Shown piece after piece: positions 5,107-6,855 of a stretch of DNA of 6,855 nucleotides. Numbering within the stretch: the stretch's first letter is position 1; each line of letters starts with the position of its first letter. Source of the stretch: Candidatus Methanomethylophilaceae archaeon. GTDB taxonomy: Archaea; Thermoplasmatota; Thermoplasmata; Methanomassiliicoccales; Methanomethylophilaceae. The notes beneath the pieces are model-generated. The model did not search any database. It was given only the letters and a program-made list of their open reading frames with translations, and was not told the origin of the DNA. Made by a program: the position numbers and the translations under genes. The stretch covers positions 1 to 6,855 of the forward strand of contig JAFPVN010000067.1 in assembly GCA_017395275.1 (NCBI GenBank), given 5' to 3'.

Positions 5107-5526
5107 ATGATGAGGCTCACAGTTTATTCCGACGGAGGTTCAAGAGGCAATCCCGGACATTCCGCTTACGCCATAGTGGTCACGCAGGACGGGAGGGTAC
5201 TGCACGAGCATTCGGAGTACCTCGGTATCAACACCAACAACTACGCCGAGTACAGGGGACTGATCGCAGGCATCGTGAAGGCCATCGAGCTGGGCGCGGA
5301 CGACGTGGAGTTCGTCATGGATTCGGAACTCGTCATCAAACAGATGAACGGCGAGTACAAGGTGAAGTCGCCGAACATCATGGAACTGCACAGGGACGCG
5401 AAGGCACTGTCGTCGCAGATCCCGAAGGTGAGGTTCACGCACGTGAGGCGCAGCAACGAGTTCGTGTCGAGGGCGGACGCCCTGCTGAACCATCAGATGG
5501 ACGTCAGCAGCGGAAGCAGGAGCTGA
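5107..5526 (+). CDS. rnhA: Ribonuclease HI
   Basis: Cuts the RNA strand of RNA-DNA hybrids, using two metal ions, during primer and R-loop removal. 139 residues from the ATG at 5107 (5110 is equally possible). The frame stays open upstream to a TTG at 5056, but those extra residues (LPCAMPISNYWHFHNH) do not resemble the family, and the TATA spacing suits 5107. The four acidic catalytic residues are all visible: Asp9 in VYSDGGSRGNPG, Glu48 in NNYAEYRG, Asp72 in FVMDSELV, and Asp124 in SRADALLN. There is no basic protrusion or N-terminal hybrid-binding domain, as in short archaeal and some bacterial forms. The C-terminus overlaps the convergent hisS by 23 bp. Confidence 0.94.
   Translation: MMRLTVYSDGGSRGNPGHSAYAIVVTQDGRVLHEHSEYLGINTNNYAEYRGLIAGIVKAIELGADDVEFVMDSELVIKQMNGEYKVKSPNIMELHRDAKALSSQIPKVRFTHVRRSNEFVSRADALLNHQMDVSSGSRS
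5111..5124. repeat. 14-bp direct repeat, copy 2 (on the rnhA start)
   Basis: Exact second copy of TGAGGCTCACAGTT, partly within the second ATG codon of rnhA (5110-5112) and the codons for RLTV. Copy 1 covers the panD stop. Confidence 0.35.
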
Positions 5527-6751
5527 GCTCCCCGATCTTCACGTTCCTCTGATCGCCGGAGGACATATCCCTGAGGGTCACGCATCCCTCCTCCAGCTCC
5601 TTGGGTCCGACTATGACCGCATACTTTGCGTTGACGGACGAGGCGTACTTGAGGGCCTTCTGCATCTTCCTTCCCATGATGTCGATGTCGGCGCAGACGC
5701 CGTTGGCACGGAGCATGGAGACTATCTCGGACGCCTTCCTGCGGACGTCGTCGTTGACGCACAGGACATAGGCGTCAATTCCCTTGGGCGTGTAGGTCTG
5801 GCCCTCCTTCTCCATGGCCAGCAGGATCCTGTCGAATCCCACGGCGAAACCTGTGGAGAACACCTTCTCCCCGCCGAACAGCTCGGACAGGGTGTAGGAT
5901 CCCCCTCCGCAGATCTGCTTCTCGGCTCCCAGCGAGGGGGCCTCGGCCTCGAAGACCATCCCTGTGTAGTAATCGAGTCCCCTCACGACGCCGAGGTCGA
6001 TCTCCACGTCCCTGACGCCCATGGCGTCCAGCAGGTCCACGAGCTGACGGAGGTAGTCCCCCGCCTCCCCCTCGACCTGCGAGAGCACGGACACGTCGCC
6101 GACGGTCTCGGTCAGGGTGAATATGGAATCGATGTCCGCATCGGAGACGTCCATCTCCTTGAGTAAGGGCCTGGCTTCGTCGTAGAGCTTCTTGTCCAGC
6201 TTCTGCAGGACCTCGGCCGTCCTCTCCTTGGGTACGCCTGCGTCGGCGATCCTCTTCCTCAGGACGCCGATGTGGCCTATGCGAATCTTGTAATCGTGAA
6301 GTCCCAGCGCCTTGATCATCGAAGCCGCCATGGCGATGATCTCCGCATCGGATTCCGCGTTGGGGTTCCCGATGAGCTCCGCCCCGAACTGGAAGAACTC
6401 CCTGTACCTGCCGCTCTGGGGCCTCTCGTACCTGAAGCACTGGCCGAAGTAGAAGATCTTGATCGGCTTGGGCTCGTTGCTCATCTCGTTGACGAACATG
6501 CGGATGGCGGGCGCGGTCATCTCGGGCCTGAGGGCGATCTCCCTGTCCCCCTTGTCCATGAAGGCGTAGAGCTCCTTCAGCACGTTGGGTCCGGACCTGA
6601 GGATGAAGAGCTCGGATTCCTCGAATATGGGCGTGGCTATCTCTCTGAAACCGAATGTCTTGGCGGTGTCCCTGAGGATGCCTTCGTAGTGTCTCCTCTT
6701 CTCCATCTCGTCGGGGAGGAAGTCCCTTGTTCCGCGCGGGCGCTGAATCAT
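5504..6751 (-). CDS. hisS: Histidyl-tRNA synthetase
   Basis: Class II synthetase that charges tRNA-His with histidine using ATP. 415 residues from the ATG at 6751 (MIQRPRGTRDFLPDEM, the usual family opening). An ATG at 6766 would add five residues, but the TATA box at 6774-6780 is centred about 26 bases before 6751 and only about 11 before 6766. Class II core: ALRPEMTAPAIR (about 73-84), motif 2 FRYERPQSGRYREFFQFG (106-123), the histidine-specific VRGLDYYTG (256-264) with CGGGSY (281-286), and motif 3 FSTGFAVGFDRI (298-309). The anticodon-binding domain covers about 325-415 (VLCVNDD, then KYAVIVGPKEL). The bacterial-style GGRYD box reads GGGSYTL here. The gene is complete and monocistronic, and convergent with rnhA. 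Confidence 0.96.
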   Translation of the reverse strand: MIQRPRGTRDFLPDEMEKRRHYEGILRDTAKTFGFREIATPIFEESELFILRSGPNVLKELYAFMDKGDREIALRPEMTAPAIRMFVNEMSNEPKPIKIFYFGQCFRYERPQSGRYREFFQFGAELIGNPNAESDAEIIAMAASMIKALGLHDYKIRIGHIGVLRKRIADAGVPKERTAEVLQKLDKKLYDEARPLLKEMDVSDADIDSIFTLTETVGDVSVLSQVEGEAGDYLRQLVDLLDAMGVRDVEIDLGVVRGLDYYTGMVFEAEAPSLGAEKQICGGGSYTLSELFGGEKVFSTGFAVGFDRILLAMEKEGQTYTPKGIDAYVLCVNDDVRRKASEIVSMLRANGVCADIDIMGRKMQKALKYASSVNAKYAVIVGPKELEEGCVTLRDMSSGDQRNVKIGELSSCFRC

Positions 6752-6773
6752 ATGCGTGCGTATCATAACGCAC

Positions 6774-6780
6774 TATAAAA
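6774..6780 (-). promoter_or_regulatory. TATA box of hisS
   Basis: On the - strand TTTTATA, centred about 26 bases before the ATG at 6751. This decides the start codon in favour of 6751 and a leaderless mRNA. Beyond it (6781-6855) no gene is seen, only a loose inverted repeat, ACGGAC (6798-6803) with GTCCGT (6830-6835). Confidence 0.5.
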
Positions 6781-6855
6781 ACGGTACGCAGACCTGCACG
6801 GACCGATTCTGGATGCGGGAACGTCCCCCGTCCGTTATCTGAACAACCGTGATTC

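Noticed and set aside
5775..6773. 332-codon open frame on the - strand inside hisS
   Set aside because: Out-of-frame shadow of hisS with an Arg/Gly-rich composition and no motif.
6798..6835. Inverted repeat ACGGAC/GTCCGT as a terminator or riboswitch near the window end
   Set aside because: The loop is 26 bases, there is no T-tract, and no known riboswitch core is seen; the sequence is too short to judge.

Overview
The window looks archaeal and most likely comes from a gut or rumen methanogen of the Methanomassiliicoccales (Thermoplasmata side of the Euryarchaeota). This placement is an inference. It rests on TATA-like boxes centred about 26 bases before several start codons (leaderless style), an archaeal tRNA-Asp with G73 and no encoded CCA, an archaeal ATPase with a DUF234 C-terminus, an archaeal CBS-ParB-like fusion, and eight stop codons of which none is TAG (seven TGA, one TAA). 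The core genes are GC-rich (57 and 67 % in two 60-base samples).

Layout. Bases 1-1449 (+) hold the last 482 codons of phosphoenolpyruvate synthase (ppsA), closed by a hairpin/T-tract terminator. Bases 1515-2879 (-) encode an ATPase with a winged-helix segment and a DUF234 domain; its GTG start is overlapped by a tandem 15-bp palindromic repeat. Bases 2880-3500 are an AT-rich island (38-40 % GC in samples) with a Phd/YefM-type antitoxin and a RelE/ParE-like toxin that stops at 66 residues, about two thirds of the usual length. Bases 3508-4341 (-) encode a protein with two CBS domains and a C-terminal ParB/SerK-like domain. A divergent promoter region separates it from tRNA-Asp(GTC) at 4486-4558, followed by panD, a bacterial-type pyruvoyl aspartate decarboxylase. 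rnhA (RNase HI) follows on +, and its 3' end overlaps the convergent hisS (histidyl-tRNA synthetase) by 23 bp. The last 75 bases hold only the hisS upstream region.

How they fit together. Most genes are singly transcribed housekeeping functions: gluconeogenic PEP synthesis, beta-alanine for coenzyme A, removal of RNA from hybrids, and charging of tRNA-His. The toxin-antitoxin pair is the clearest acquired segment and seems to be decaying. The most interesting local link is between tRNA-Asp and panD: both are preceded by the same about 22-bp element (18 of 22 identical), so a tRNA gene and an enzyme that consumes aspartate may share promoter control. No wholly new multi-gene system can be shown here. 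The best leads are that shared element, the CBS-ParB-like fusion, the operator-like repeats on the ATPase start, and the altered nuclease-like motif of that ATPase.
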